Shown here in pieces: positions 11,226 through 21,713 of a stretch of DNA of 64,000 bases (position 1 is the first letter of the stretch; every line of letters starts with the position of its first letter). The stretch covers positions 682,001-746,000 of the forward strand of contig MCFL01000003.1 in NCBI GenBank assembly GCA_002102555.1, given 5' to 3'. The notes beneath the pieces were generated by a model. The model saw only the letters and a program-made list of their open reading frames with translations. It had not been told where the DNA came from and searched no databases. The DNA is from Catenaria anguillulae PL171 (Eukaryota > Blastocladiomycota > Blastocladiomycetes > Blastocladiales > Catenariaceae). Both the position numbers and the translations under genes were made by a program.

Positions 11226-13429
11226 TTAAGAAACAGGCGCGGAAGTTGTGGGCGGGATGCGCGGCGCGGGCGGGGCGGGAGGAGGGACAGCGGCAGCCAA
11301 GAGGGGACGGTACGTGATGCTGAGCAGGCGGCGCAGCAGGGTCGGATCGGTAATGACGTCGTCCCCGCGCAGGAACATGAACTTGTCGCGGGAGCGCACA
11401 CGGCCGACGGCAACATAAAGCTGACCGTGAGTGAAGGGCCATGTGCGCAAGTCCAGCGCTGCGCGGTTCAGAGTCAAGGACTGGGACCGATTGACCGTGA
11501 CGGCATACGCAAAGCGGACCGGGAACGGGAGGCGGTAGACCTTGACGTTGAGGAACGCGACGTCAATCTCAAACCACAGGCGTGGAATGGTCAGTGTCGC
11601 GCGCCGGTCTTGAGCATTTCAACCTCCAGCACACGGGTCGTGATCCGCTTGATGCGCATTGGCGAGTTGTTGAGCAGCTGCTGGTCGGGCAACAAATTGC
11701 GTATCATCAAGACATAGGCGCCCTCCTTGAGCGTGAGCTCGTGAGGCGGGGCGCCATTGTCCGAGATGGTCGCGAAAAAGTCGTCCGACAGCACGCCGTG
11801 GTTCGCCTGGTTGCCGCCGAGTCGGTACGCCGCCTGCAACTTGACCGCTGCACCTGGAACGCGCTCGAGAATGGTGGTGTTGATCTCGTTGACATGCGCA
11901 TTGTGGAAGCACATGATGGCGCGCTCGTGCACGTCGGCCACGCCGCCCAGGTCCCCGTGGCAGTCCCGCACCTCTGGGTACACGAAATGGATGGCCTCGT
12001 CCACCGAGGTGGTGTGCTTGAAGCCGTCCAACGTGAGCGGGACCTCGAAATGGTTGCCAGGATCCGTGTTGGGGGGCGGCGGCGTCGTGCCCGCGAGGTC
12101 GACAAACTCGGACCAGCCAGCGTCATCGCGGTCGCGCATGGGCTTGGTCAGGTAGACCATTTGGACATGATGGGCCCACCACGACCGCGGGTCGATACCG
12201 ACAATGTCTTGGTGTTGGGGTGCCGGCCGGTCCACGTCCATGCGATCCTCGTTGTTGTTGTCGTCGTGGCCGAGTTGCGCGAGATGCGAAGGGGTCGGCG
12301 GCGGCAGCAAATGCGGCGGCGGCAGCGGCACATCCACATCCATGGCATCATCGGGCAGCGTGGTGCAGGCCTCGAGTTCTTGTGGGAAGCCGCGCTCGCC
12401 TGCCGCAACTGCCGCCGCTTCAAACTCGAGCGCACGTACCTCGGCCATCGCAGCCTCGACATCTGCCGGGTCAGGATCAAACACACCGGCATCCACGTCG
12501 CCCTCGTCCCCATGCCCCAACAGCCGCTCGTACTCGGCATCCGCCAAGGGATCCGTCCTCGGGTATGCCCGCTCCCACGCCACACGCGCATCGTCAATGG
12601 TGCGCCGCTCGTCGACGCCAATCGGCTCCATGCGCCGCAACTCGTCCATCGACCCGTCTGCCACCATGCACCGACCGAGCTCCTCGTCAAACGTGCGCAA
12701 CAACATCTCGCCATCCTCGCCGTCGTCCTCCTCGTCGGCACCATCATGCGACACACCAGCCGCCGCGCCACTGCCGTCGCCGTTGTGGCCCTTACCGGGT
12801 GCAGCAACAAAATCCGGGTACATGTGAATGGGGGACGCATAGACAATGTCTTGGGGGGTCCCACCCAGAAGCACAGGGGCCAGTTGCTTAAAGTCGCCGC
12901 ACCCAATAAAGACCACGCCGCCAAACGGCAAGTCGCACCCACGCACCACCCGCAACATGCGATCAACGGCCTCGACACCTGCCCGATCCATCATGGCCAT
13001 CTCGTCCCAAATGATGGCGTGCACCGAGGCCAAGAATTTGGCTCGCTTGCTGCCGGGACGGATCTTGGCCTGGATCGTTTGCCCGTCCTCGGGATTGATC
13101 TCGATTGCAAACGTGCCGTGCGCCGTGCGGCCGTGCAAGAGCGAGGAGGCGGCAATACCCGTGAATGCACATGGCAAGACGACCCCCCCCCCACGAACAA
13201 ACACATAGTTGATGATGTGGTTGAGGACATACCGACCGAGATGTTGTGTTGGGATCGTGGCTGTCGAGATGTCAAGCGATGCAAAATCTTTAACATGTCC
13301 ATCGCTGATCACGAGCTGCCTGACAGGCACAGAGGGACGTGGGCCCACATAGCAACCCGTCACGCTGTCAACCAATCCGCCACAAACACTCGTGAAGTCA
13401 AGCAGCGACGCCATAAATACATTGCTCAC
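11226..13429 (-). pseudogene. PIF1-like DNA helicase, apparently degenerate
   Basis: Superfamily-1B helicase of the PIF1/Helitron-helicase type. Motifs in order on the minus strand: CAFTGIAASSLLHGRTAH (Ia), IIWDEMAMM (Walker B/II), GDFKQLAPVL (III), NAHVNEINTTIL, NNSPMRIKRI, then VTVNRSQSLTLNRA and FTHGQLYVAVGRVRS (VI). Between motif III and the next there is a ~165-residue insertion rich in Asp and Glu. The Walker A loop is not recognisable: the segment just before YVLNHIINYV reads TQHLGR instead of a GxGK motif. The frame also shifts once near 11590, where a GGCGCGCG run sits, so the last ~120 residues continue in another frame. No Rep domain lies upstream, so this is not a complete Helitron. 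It could be a host PIF1 relative or a transposon remnant. Confidence 0.7.
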
Positions 13430-14264
13430 TTCCGCAATCCTCTGTCGTGAAACATCATGATTACCTTCTGTACTAATTCAGCAATGATTGACGAGAGTTA
13501 CTGATTGGGTATTCTGTTTTCTTCAAGTGATTTTTCGGAATTTCGTGGAGGAGGCAGGATACCGGGATTGCAGGCGACACTCACACACCACCTTGTGCTC
13601 GAGGCCGTCTTGACTTTGTATCTGAGCTGTTCTTTGGTTTACACTCCCTGCTGCTTTATCCCTTTACCCGATCCAATACTGTTTACGTATCCTGGGCCCG
13701 ACTGTGAGACTCTCCAATGATGAAAAACAAGTTGTCATCCTTATACTCGAGTGATTGCGCCGTCGACTTGTGGGTGCCGGTCTTGTGCGAGCTGCTGGGA
13801 GTTAAATCACTTTTTCCAATGCGCCTGCGAGACTTGAACCTACAAGGGAGGTGGTGTGATATGAGAGACAAAAGCTGGGTTTAAATTGAGGAGAGTTCAA
13901 GTTTCACAATGACAATTGCGACTCGCAGCCCGTTGAAGTTGAAGTGCCGACACGGCAACGTCTTCAGCAGAGGAACTCGGCGAAGTTCCCGTTGACAGAT
14001 GACTCATGCCATGCGCAGTTTCAGCTGGCTGCTGCAGTACTGCTCCCAAATGCTGCTGCTCGTTGGAACTACCAACTTCAAATTCAGGGAAGAACAACCG
14101 AAGTTTATGTAGTGATTGCAGTACAGATGACAACTATGTGCAAGGAGGAATGAGTGGGCAAGAGTAAACGAATGAAAAAGGGTACAGCCAGCCAATGGCC
14201 GTGCCCAGCACGACACAAACAAACAAACAATGGACACAATAGTTACACAGTATCGCTGTCATTC
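13430..14264. other. intergenic, nothing recognised
   Basis: About 0.8 kb with lower GC. The longest open frames are under 80 codons and lack recognisable domains. A tRNA T-arm-like string near 13825 does not fold and was rejected. Confidence 0.45.
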
Positions 14265-15908
14265 TCACTTGGCAAGCATCCAAAACGACGGCACCAACAA
14301 CTCATCCCCCGCGCGTGCTTGTACAACGACCCTCCACCACCCCTTCTTGGGTAACACAATGGGCACCGACAACCAAGGGCCAAACATATCGGGCGACCCT
14401 GCATGGTGTGGATGTTCCATCAAACACCCATCAATCTTTCTCCGATCGCTCCACGCCTCTGCGGCCCCACCGCCCACACCGTCACTCGACGTGGACGCCG
14501 CAAGCTGTGCCCGCTGGCCCTGGCTCAACCGCCACGTCTCGCGCCAATGGCTGGCCGCATACACAACGTGTTTGGCGGCTAGGGCGGCTTGTTCCGATAC
14601 GGCCATGCCGTGGCCGTGCGTGATGATGCCCGTGTCAAGGTGAATGGCGGCAATGTGTGTAGCAGCAAACAGCCACGGGTGCATCTTGTTTGTGAGCGGG
14701 GTACGCGACGTGGCATTGGCAAAGTGCAGCAGGAGCGAGTGGCATGCCCCGGCGTTGATGGATGGGTTGGGCGACACGGCGGCAAGGGCAAGTTCGGGCG
14801 AGCGCACGTCAATGACGGACGGGTGTGTATGGGGGGATTTTGAGGCGCGGGTTTGTGAGAGGAAGATTGGGTGGACGTAGGATGAGGTTGACTTGTCAAG
14901 CGGGAGGCCGTGGATTTGGACGGCAGAGACGGTGATGGGCAAGTCATTTGGGTGAGGAGACTGATCTGGCGACGGGTTTGGGTGTGTCGGGAAATCGAGC
15001 GAGAATTGTTCCGTGAGATCCAGCGTGAGCTTGCGCTTGCGGTTCTTGTTTTTCAGACGCTGGATGGCGGGCCGGGGGCCAAGCAGGTCCGGGTCATTGA
15101 TTTCGTCCACGGCAACTGTGCCGTCCGGGTGGTGGACATGGCCGTGGTCATGGCCGTGGTCGTGTCCGTGGTCATGGCCATGGCCGTGCGTCCCATGAGG
15201 CCCATGAGGCGACCGAGCCCACAGCCTTGCACTGCCGCTGCCGTGCAACTTGCGCATCTGCTCACGAATCTCCTCCAACTCTTCGTCTTCGTTACACGCC
15301 CACGGCACAATCACGGTGAGATCCAAGCGAACGGTCCACTGCCTCCGTGCGCGAAAGTCAAAACGAGTCACCAAATCTGTCTCGCCCTGCTTGAGCGATT
15401 CAATCCCACCACCTGCCACAAAATCCTCGGGATGAAGATGGCCAAACACCTGGGCATCCGCGCTAGCAACCACGACATGCGCGCGGCGGTCGTGGACACG
15501 CCGCAGCTCGTCCCAGCGAACGGGGCGGTGCTTGCGGCGGTTCCAGATGCGGAACGACAGGCGCAAGGTTTCGTCCCGCTGGCCGTCGGGCAGGTCAAAC
15601 GGTTGCGGAGAGGACATGGAGATGGAAAAGTCGTCGGGAGAGTAGCACTTGGAGACGGGCGAGAGGTCGTCTGGGTCAACGGCGGGGCGGGAAGCGTCGG
15701 TCGAGAAGGGCAGGTCGTCGCCGCCATCGTCGTGGCCGCCATGCGGGGCGGCATGCGCGGCATGCGAGAGGAGGAGGACGGCAATGAGGAGGAGGGTGGC
15801 CGAAACGATGAGGCGGGACCGGGCGGGGCGTATTGATTGCCGCCGAGCACTGCGTTGTTGGTGCAGGCAGGAATGCATTGTTGATGAGGATGAATGCATT
15901 GCGTCCAT
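14265..15908 (-). CDS. Secreted or membrane-anchored His-rich protein, unknown function
   Basis: Single exon, 547 aa from the ATG at 15908; an in-frame ATG at 15953 would add 15 residues. The N-terminus has a basic stretch (~15-31) followed by a hydrophobic segment (LIVSATLLLIAVLLLSHAAHA) that reads as a signal peptide or anchor. The ectodomain has two modules that resemble each other: RAHVVVASADAQVFGHLHPEDF in the first half and a later PWLFAATHIAAIHLDTGIITHGHGM. Similar HLHP-containing modules occur in bacterial periplasmic metal-related proteins, as far as I remember. Between them is a His/Asp/Gly array (HGHGHDHGHDHGHDHGH) at about residues 238-262, a likely metal-binding loop. Function is inferred only; zinc, nickel or copper binding at the cell surface or in the secretory pathway is a reasonable hypothesis. 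Confidence 0.75.
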   Translation of the reverse strand: MDAMHSSSSTMHSCLHQQRSARRQSIRPARSRLIVSATLLLIAVLLLSHAAHAAPHGGHDDGGDDLPFSTDASRPAVDPDDLSPVSKCYSPDDFSISMSSPQPFDLPDGQRDETLRLSFRIWNRRKHRPVRWDELRRVHDRRAHVVVASADAQVFGHLHPEDFVAGGGIESLKQGETDLVTRFDFRARRQWTVRLDLTVIVPWACNEDEELEEIREQMRKLHGSGSARLWARSPHGPHGTHGHGHDHGHDHGHDHGHVHHPDGTVAVDEINDPDLLGPRPAIQRLKNKNRKRKLTLDLTEQFSLDFPTHPNPSPDQSPHPNDLPITVSAVQIHGLPLDKSTSSYVHPIFLSQTRASKSPHTHPSVIDVRSPELALAAVSPNPSINAGACHSLLLHFANATSRTPLTNKMHPWLFAATHIAAIHLDTGIITHGHGMAVSEQAALAAKHVVYAASHWRETWRLSQGQRAQLAASTSSDGVGGGAAEAWSDRRKIDGCLMEHPHHAGSPDMFGPWLSVPIVLPKKGWWRVVVQARAGDELLVPSFWMLAK

Positions 15909-16551
15909 GATGATGCTAGTGTGGAGTGGCGTGGAGGAAAGAAGGTATGGCATGGGCAGCACAATGGTATCGAGAAAGGTTGCGCAATTTTTTGTGGGTG
16001 GCGATCGCTTTTTGAGGCAATTTTGGAAGGGAATGTCGATTGCGGTGTCCTTGAGGAAGTACACATTTATCGTTCGCTCACATTCCACTGATACTGGGCT
16101 GGGTTGCTGGCAGTTTTGTATGTACAGTTGGGTAGTTGGGACTGGGGATTACATAGACTTACCAACAGCTCACCGGCTCCAGAGCTAACTCTAACAGAGC
16201 ACACAAAGCTCTAAATCACTCAGGCTCAGTCGAGCGCTGGTTGGTTGGTGAATGACAAGCAAATCCGTCGCGTTTGTGCACAAATCAACCTCAACGCGGC
16301 TTGCCGAGTGTTTCTCGTTCGACCACCTCAGCCGTGTACCAAGTGACACATTCAGCTGCTTGTCATGGCATTGCTCTCAGTTATCCGCCTTGCCTCCGGT
16401 CGTTCTCGCGTCTCACAGACTTCTCAGTCAATCACCTGCAGGACGGACTTGGTTAGAAAACAGACTTCAAAATGCATGTTGAAGGGAACATATACTGTGC
16501 TTTGGCTGAAAAAAAATAATTAACTCCAATCTGTGTACCACATCTGACCTC
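15909..16551. other. intergenic between His-rich protein start and GST end
   Basis: About 640 bp, holding the promoter of the His-rich gene and the 3' end of the GST gene. No ORF with an ATG and plausible composition was found. Confidence 0.4.
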
Positions 16552-17325
16552 TCAAACGGCATTCACCTTGTTCTGCTCAATCAACCACCCCATCTCTGCC
16601 GTGGTAGCCTTGACGCTCTCCCTCGCCAGCAGTGCACGCTTCCAAGCATGAAACCGCGCATACTCGGGCGTGTCTGGCACCACAAATCCGCGATAGTGCT
16701 CGAGCACGGGCAGCCTCGCCACAAACGGCGCACCAATCACGTCGGCAATGGTGAACCTGCTGCCAGTAGCGTAATCGCCCCCGTGGCTCAGAACGGCTTG
16801 CACGGCCTTGACTGCATCCAGGAACTTGTCCTTGGCCGCAGGCTGCTTGGAGGGATCCTTTTCGCGCAGCAGGCCAAAATACCCCGGGTTGAATTGGTTG
16901 GACAAGGCATCAATCACCAGGCCAGCGCGGTACCGCAACATGGCGTCGTCGGCCGTCGATTGCATGATGGCAATGGGTGACCCGTGGGTTTGGAGCACAA
17001 ACTCGGCAATAAGTGCAGACTCGATCATGATTTCCTTTTTGCCGCCGGTCGTGATTTCGAGCGTTGGCACTTTGCCCTTTGGATTGATGTCGCGGAGGTA
17101 CCAGTCGGGCTTGTTGCGAATGTCAATGTGGACGACCTCGAGCTGACCATTGGATTGCGACCCCGGCTCGATCGACGTGAGCAAACCGACTTCGTGCAGG
17201 GCGATGGAGGACCGGTGCGCAAAGGGGCAGTAGGGCGTGAAAAAGTAGCGGAGAGGGTAAAAAGACTTGGCAGCAGCAGCGGCCGCATGGGCCGAAGTGG
17301 TGGCAGCAGGAGCGGAGGGAGACAT
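16552..17325 (-). CDS. Glutathione S-transferase, omega-like
   Basis: Intronless, 257 aa, cytosolic. A thioredoxin-like N-terminal domain carries YFFTPYCPFAH with Cys33 in the CPFA position typical of omega-class enzymes, then the cis-proline loop GKVPTLE and the glutathione-binding ES pair (IMIESALIAEF). An all-helical C-terminal domain with FTIADVIGAPFVARLPVLEHY follows. Omega GSTs reduce dehydroascorbate or deglutathionylate substrates. The first ~20 residues are Ala/Ser-rich and unstructured. The ATG at 17325 was chosen; two codons further upstream is only a GTG. A TATA-like element lies ~95 nt upstream. Divergent from UTP15. Confidence 0.9.
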   Translation of the reverse strand: MSPSAPAATTSAHAAAAAAKSFYPLRYFFTPYCPFAHRSSIALHEVGLLTSIEPGSQSNGQLEVVHIDIRNKPDWYLRDINPKGKVPTLEITTGGKKEIMIESALIAEFVLQTHGSPIAIMQSTADDAMLRYRAGLVIDALSNQFNPGYFGLLREKDPSKQPAAKDKFLDAVKAVQAVLSHGGDYATGSRFTIADVIGAPFVARLPVLEHYRGFVVPDTPEYARFHAWKRALLARESVKATTAEMGWLIEQNKVNAV

Positions 17326-17942
17326 GTTCACAATAAAACGCGGGTCAGGTAATGTTCAATGAGTTCAAGCAGGTTTCGAGGGATGGTTGAGCGTCAAGAG
17401 GAGGAGCGGGGTGCCCAGAGGATTTATACACTTTTTGGGGAGCACAGCTTTGCCTCTAATGTCAAGGGTGCAAGGCTGCATCGTGATTTGTGCGTGAGAA
17501 ACGTGCGGTTAAATCGGTCGTGACACAACCTTGTTGGAATTAACCGCCAGCTGACCGATAGCGGGTTGGTCAGCCAGCGCGCACGCTGGCAGGTACTTGC
17601 ATGTTCTCGGTCGTAGTTCCGGATCCTTACATTGCATTACGAATTCACTTGATCGATTGAGTTGGAGGTGGAATGCTTCAACGCTTTGTACGGATGTGTG
17701 GGTCATCCGAGTTGGCGGCATGGGACACAGGTGTAACGTGTGCCAGCCGAACGAAACGCGTTCACATGGAGACTCGTCACGTGAGCTCAGGCGCTAAGAA
17801 CAAGCACTCTCGTCCTGGCACCAAGCCAATCGTCGTTCGTTGTTCGAGGCCGGGTGGTTCGGGTTGACGATTGGCGATATTGTGCCCCTTGACAGTGTTC
17901 GCAGAACCCATCCATGCATGTACACCCATTGAGATCCGCGCC
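17326..17942. other. divergent intergenic region between GST and UTP15
   Basis: About 615 bp holding two promoters. A TATA-like element faces GST at 17421-17430. An ATTGG (CCAAT-box core) lies near 17871, about 70 nt before the UTP15 ATG. No gene is seen. Confidence 0.4.
17421..17430 (-). promoter_or_regulatory. TATA box of the GST gene
   Basis: TGTATAAATC on the minus strand, ~95 nt upstream of the GST ATG. A stress-type enzyme gene with a TATA element fits fungal practice. The transcription start is not mapped. Confidence 0.5.
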
Positions 17943-20125
17943 ATGACCGACTTTGTCCGCCTCCCGATCCGCCAAACCGGCTCGGCCAAGCGCACCGATG
18001 CCTTCACGTCTGACATGCGCTACTGGTCAAAGTACCGCAAGCCCACGCTGCACAAAGAGTCCTCCTTCATCAACAACCTGCACTTTGCCGAGTCGTCACC
18101 TCACTTGCTCGCCGTGACTGTCGGGTCCAAGGTCCAAATCTACCACCCATCCACCCACGATGTTGCAAAAACCATCACGCGATTCTCCGACTTGGCCTAC
18201 TCTGGCCACTTGCGGGCCGACGGCAAGTTGCTTGTGGCCGGTGATGAGGCCGGCGGTGTGTCCGTGTTTGAAATGGGGACACGGTCGATCCTGAGGAGTT
18301 TCGGTGGGCACGCTGGACCGGTGCATTTGACGAGGTTTTCGCCAAACAAGACCCAGGTCTTGTCAGGATCAGACGACAAGACGGTGCGGGTGTGGGATAT
18401 TCCGTCCAATTCCGTCGTGACTTGCTTTGAACAGCACACTGTACGTTTGGATTGTTCAAGTGTCTGGCTACAGGCTTTCGGCTGACACTGGGTTGATTTG
18501 CACCTATCAATCAGGATTACGTCCGCGCGGGAACAATCTCCACGTCCAACCCGAACCTCCTCCTCACCGGTTCCTACGACCATACTGTCCGCCTCTGGGA
18601 CTTGCGCACCAACACCTCTGTCATGACCATGTCGCACGACTCGCCCTGTGAATCGGTCCTGTTCTTTCCCGGCTCCACTGCCGTTGTCTCCTCCGGTGGC
18701 CCTTACTTCAAGGTCTTTGACCTTGTCGCCGGCGGCCGCTCGCTGCACCACGTGTCCAACCACCAAAAGACCATCACAGCCATGACCTTTGACCACTCTG
18801 GCTCGCGCCTGCTCACGGGCTCGCTCGACCACTCGGTCAAGATCTACAATGTGGCAAACTTCAAGGTTGTCCACACGCTCAAGTACCAGAGCCCGATCTT
18901 ATCGCTCGCCGTGTCGCCCAACGACACACACATGGCCGTGGGCATGGTCGATGGCACGCTGTCGTTGAGGAGCCGCGACGAGGACAAGGAGGGCGAGTTT
19001 GAGGTTGGCAGCGAGCGTGGCGTGGCCGCATCGTATCGGACGGGCAGCTACCGCTACTTCATGCGCGGTCAAGGGTATCAGCCCAGCGCCACGGATTTCC
19101 AGGTCATGAAGGCAAAGAAGCCAAAGTTGAATGCGTACGACGTGTATTTGAAGAAGTTTGAGTACGCCAATGCGCTAGACGTGGTGTTCGAGACGGTTCG
19201 TGTTTTTTTTTCCCCTCTCTGCTTGTCTACAACAGACTTGTGCTTTTCATTGATTGCTGACATCCTACGCCATTTCACAATGCCGCAGAACCAACCGCCC
19301 ATCGTGATTGTTTCTTTGATCGAAGAACTCCTCGACCGCAACGGCTTGGACCGCGCCCTCCAAGGCCGGACCGAGGAATCGCTTGGCCCCTTGCTCCAAT
19401 TCCTCATGCGCAACATCACCCACCCATACTTTTCGCCCACGCTCGCCACCGTCACCCACACGTTGCTTGACATTTACACGCCCGTGCTCGCGAGATCCGA
19501 AGTCTTGCAGTCGCAGCTGAAAAAGATCACGGAAAAACTTGCCGAGGAGCGCCGCGTCGTGACGGATTTGACACGGCTTGTCGGCGCGCTTGACATGGTC
19601 ATGGCCAATTCCGCAAAGACGAGCGAGTTGCGCGTGTCGTGGCACGATTCACAAGAGGAATTGGAGAGGCGGTTGAGGGCTGGGTTGGAGGAACAAGGGT
19701 TCCGGGAAGCCGAGGAGCGGATGAGGGCAAAGGGTGGGGAGGAGAAGGTTGACGACGGCGAGGCAGCGGGAGCCGTGCCGAACGTGGACGGCGTGAATGG
19801 TGACGCACATGCCGAGGAGGAGGGAGATGTCACCATCACCGCTGGAGCCCTAGAGCTCGATTTGGATCTGGCGACTGTTGCGACCGCCGTCTCACCATCC
19901 GCTGGGTTGGACGGGTTGGACGAGGATGGGGATGCGGTGATGGAGGAGGCTGCCGTCATCGACGCAGTGGCAGAGCCGGATGCGGGTGAGGAGGAGGCTG
20001 CAGTGGAAACGGCCGTGGCTGCACCAGCACCCGCAAAACCCTTTCCGTCGTCAAAGGCGCCAGGTAGGCAGGGCAAGAAGAGTGGCGGAAAGGGTAAGGG
20101 CGCCAAGCGGAGTGGAAGGAAGTGA
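17943..20125 (+). CDS. UTP15: UTP15, U3 snoRNP / t-UTP WD40 protein
   Basis: Component of the t-UTP/UTP-A subcomplex of the small-subunit processome; acts in the nucleolus on rDNA transcription and 18S pre-rRNA processing. Exon 1 is 17943-18440; intron 1 is 18441-18514 (74 nt, GTACGT..AATCAG, phase 0). A second probable intron, 19196-19288 (93 nt, GTTCGT..CCGCAG), is a multiple of three with no stop, so the frame also reads through it. Removing it restores the conserved ANALDVVFET-NQPPIVIVSLIEELLDRNGL junction and gives 671 aa. Seven WD repeats occupy ~30-340 (SGSDDKTVRVWDI, TGSYDHTVRLWDL, TGSLDHSVKIYNV), then the UTP15 C-terminal domain. An extra acidic region (~560-630) ends in a Lys/Gly/Arg-rich tail, making it longer than the human protein (~518 aa). 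Confidence 0.93.
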
Positions 20126-20689
20126 TAGGTGTTTGTGCGCTTGCGTAGATTTATTCCATACATTGTACATTCACTCTTTGTATCACTTTGGGCAGTTTTA
20201 CTCATCTGCCAATCTCTCTGGAACAGCGATCGTTCAACTTTGTCGTCTTCTGTTTCAACTTTCAAGGCCATGTCCGTTTCTCGTCCGGGACAGGCAACAA
20301 GACTTTCCACTCGTGCTCCTGACGCATAGCGGGTCATTAGCGACAAGCCGTCGCCATCAAATGATTCCTTTTGTGTGAGCGAGAGGAATCCCGATTGAGC
20401 TCTTCCATGGGAATTGCGACAGGGAAAGTAACACAAAAGGATGTCGAATGAGCGCTGTTCCCAGCGTCGTTCCGTCTTGGAGAGGGAAAAGACACACTGA
20501 TCGATAAATGCCGCCGCACTTGCCGTCTGTTTCCTCCGCGTCTGCGATGCTGTTTGCAGGGGGCGTGGTGGGAGACACTACTAGTAAGCGCCTTTCTTGC
20601 TGGAATGATGGAGCTGCGCTTGGTTTTCGGGTGCCCGATGAACGAACGGTGGGCGAGAGGATGGGCTTCCAAGTGCTTACTCCATCAGA

Positions 20690-21320
20690 GACTGAGTTTT
20701 GAAAAGGCGACCACGACCCCATCGAAGCCAATGCAAACCATATTCGAGTTCCCTTAACAGTCCTTTATCGATGCAACGACAACCCTTCTCTGTGCATTAC
20801 ATTCCCAGCCCCCAACAAACATGAGATCCTCGACTCACAAGCGTACATCACCATGTCTGCATCCATCCCATCGTCGCGATCATATACCTTCCTTGTCTAC
20901 TCTCCTCGTTCCCACGCAAATTGGGGATTGATCGATACAACGACGATTACCCGCCGGCGCCGCTGAACTCAGCCTCATGTAGGGGATTTGCATTGAAAAG
21001 GCGACCACGACCCACCACCAAAGCCAACGCCAACCATGTCCCACTTCTCTCACGACAGTCCTTTATCAATGCGACGACAACTCCTCTCTGTGCATTACAT
21101 TTCCAACTCCCAACCAACCGACCTCGCATCGACATGATGCTCAAAAGTGTATGTGTCACCATGTCCGCACCTATTCGCCATCGTCGCCATCGTCGCCATC
21201 GTCTTCATCCCCAACTCCCCGATCCATTCCCTCATTTCTTTATTCCTTTAAAACGACAATGACCCGCCATCGCCGCCGAACTCAGTCTCATGTGTCGGGG
21301 ATTTGCACGCTTGCCCTTCG
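20690..21320 (+). repeat. degenerate ~300-bp tandem repeat, about two copies
   Basis: GAAAAGGCGACCACGACCC occurs at 20701 and 20995. TCCTTTATC.ATGC.ACGACAAC followed by CTCTGTGCATTACATT occurs at 20761 and 21059. CGAACTCAG.CTCATGT.. GGGGATTTGCA occurs at ~20963 and ~21276. The spacing is 294-313 bp, so the unit is about 300 bp and the copies have drifted. Confidence 0.7.
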
Positions 21321-21384
21321 GGGTATGAAAAGACCTCCCTTCGGGGCCGTCCGTGTACGTCGTTGATTGGGGGCTGAGGGAGGT

Positions 21385-21540
21385 TTTCCGGTTCTCGCGC
21401 CAACTGCGTCTGCACCTGCCACCGGTGGCGACTGGTTTCGGCCATGCTTGCTGCCGGGTGCTCGTGCGGACAGTACCCACGGGCAACACCGCCTTCTCCA
21501 TCTCCAATGGTGATTGCGGCGAGGGGTGGGCGATTCGACA
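21385..21540 (+). repeat. dispersed repeat, second copy
   Basis: Partner of 4615-4800, sharing TTCTCGCGCCAACT and an ACAGTACCC..CCATCT..AATGGT series in the same order. Patchy identity. Confidence 0.35.
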
Positions 21541-21692
21541 CTCAAGTTTACCTTCACCCCGTTGTTGTCCGCACCAACCAACCAACCAGCCAATCAACTA
21601 GATTTTTCAAGGGTACTAGAGGCTGCCGTAGGGGTCTCTTGTCGCTGGTGATTTGAACCGTGGCAAGGCTGGGTCATTCCGTCGTGGGTCAT

Positions 21693-21713
21693 TCATCATC
21701 ATCATCATCATCA
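21693..21713 (+). repeat. (ATC)n microsatellite
   Basis: Seven near-perfect tandem CAT/ATC units, in non-coding sequence. Confidence 0.8.

Noticed and set aside
11582-13450. 622-codon open frame antisense to the PIF1-like gene
   Set aside because: It is the Arg/His/Val-rich antisense shadow of a GC-rich coding strand; the helicase motifs lie on the other strand.
13815-13845. tRNA-like T-arm string (complement GGTTCAAGTCTCGC)
   Set aside because: The flanks cannot form a 5-bp T stem or an acceptor stem, and no A box lies at the right distance.
15100-15200. CRISPR-like or tandem DNA repeat at the His array
   Set aside because: The repeats are codon-level HGHD units inside an open coding frame, without spacers.
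21635-21665. second tRNA-like string (complement GGTTCAAATC)
   Set aside because: No pairing stem around it and no anticodon arm at the expected distance.
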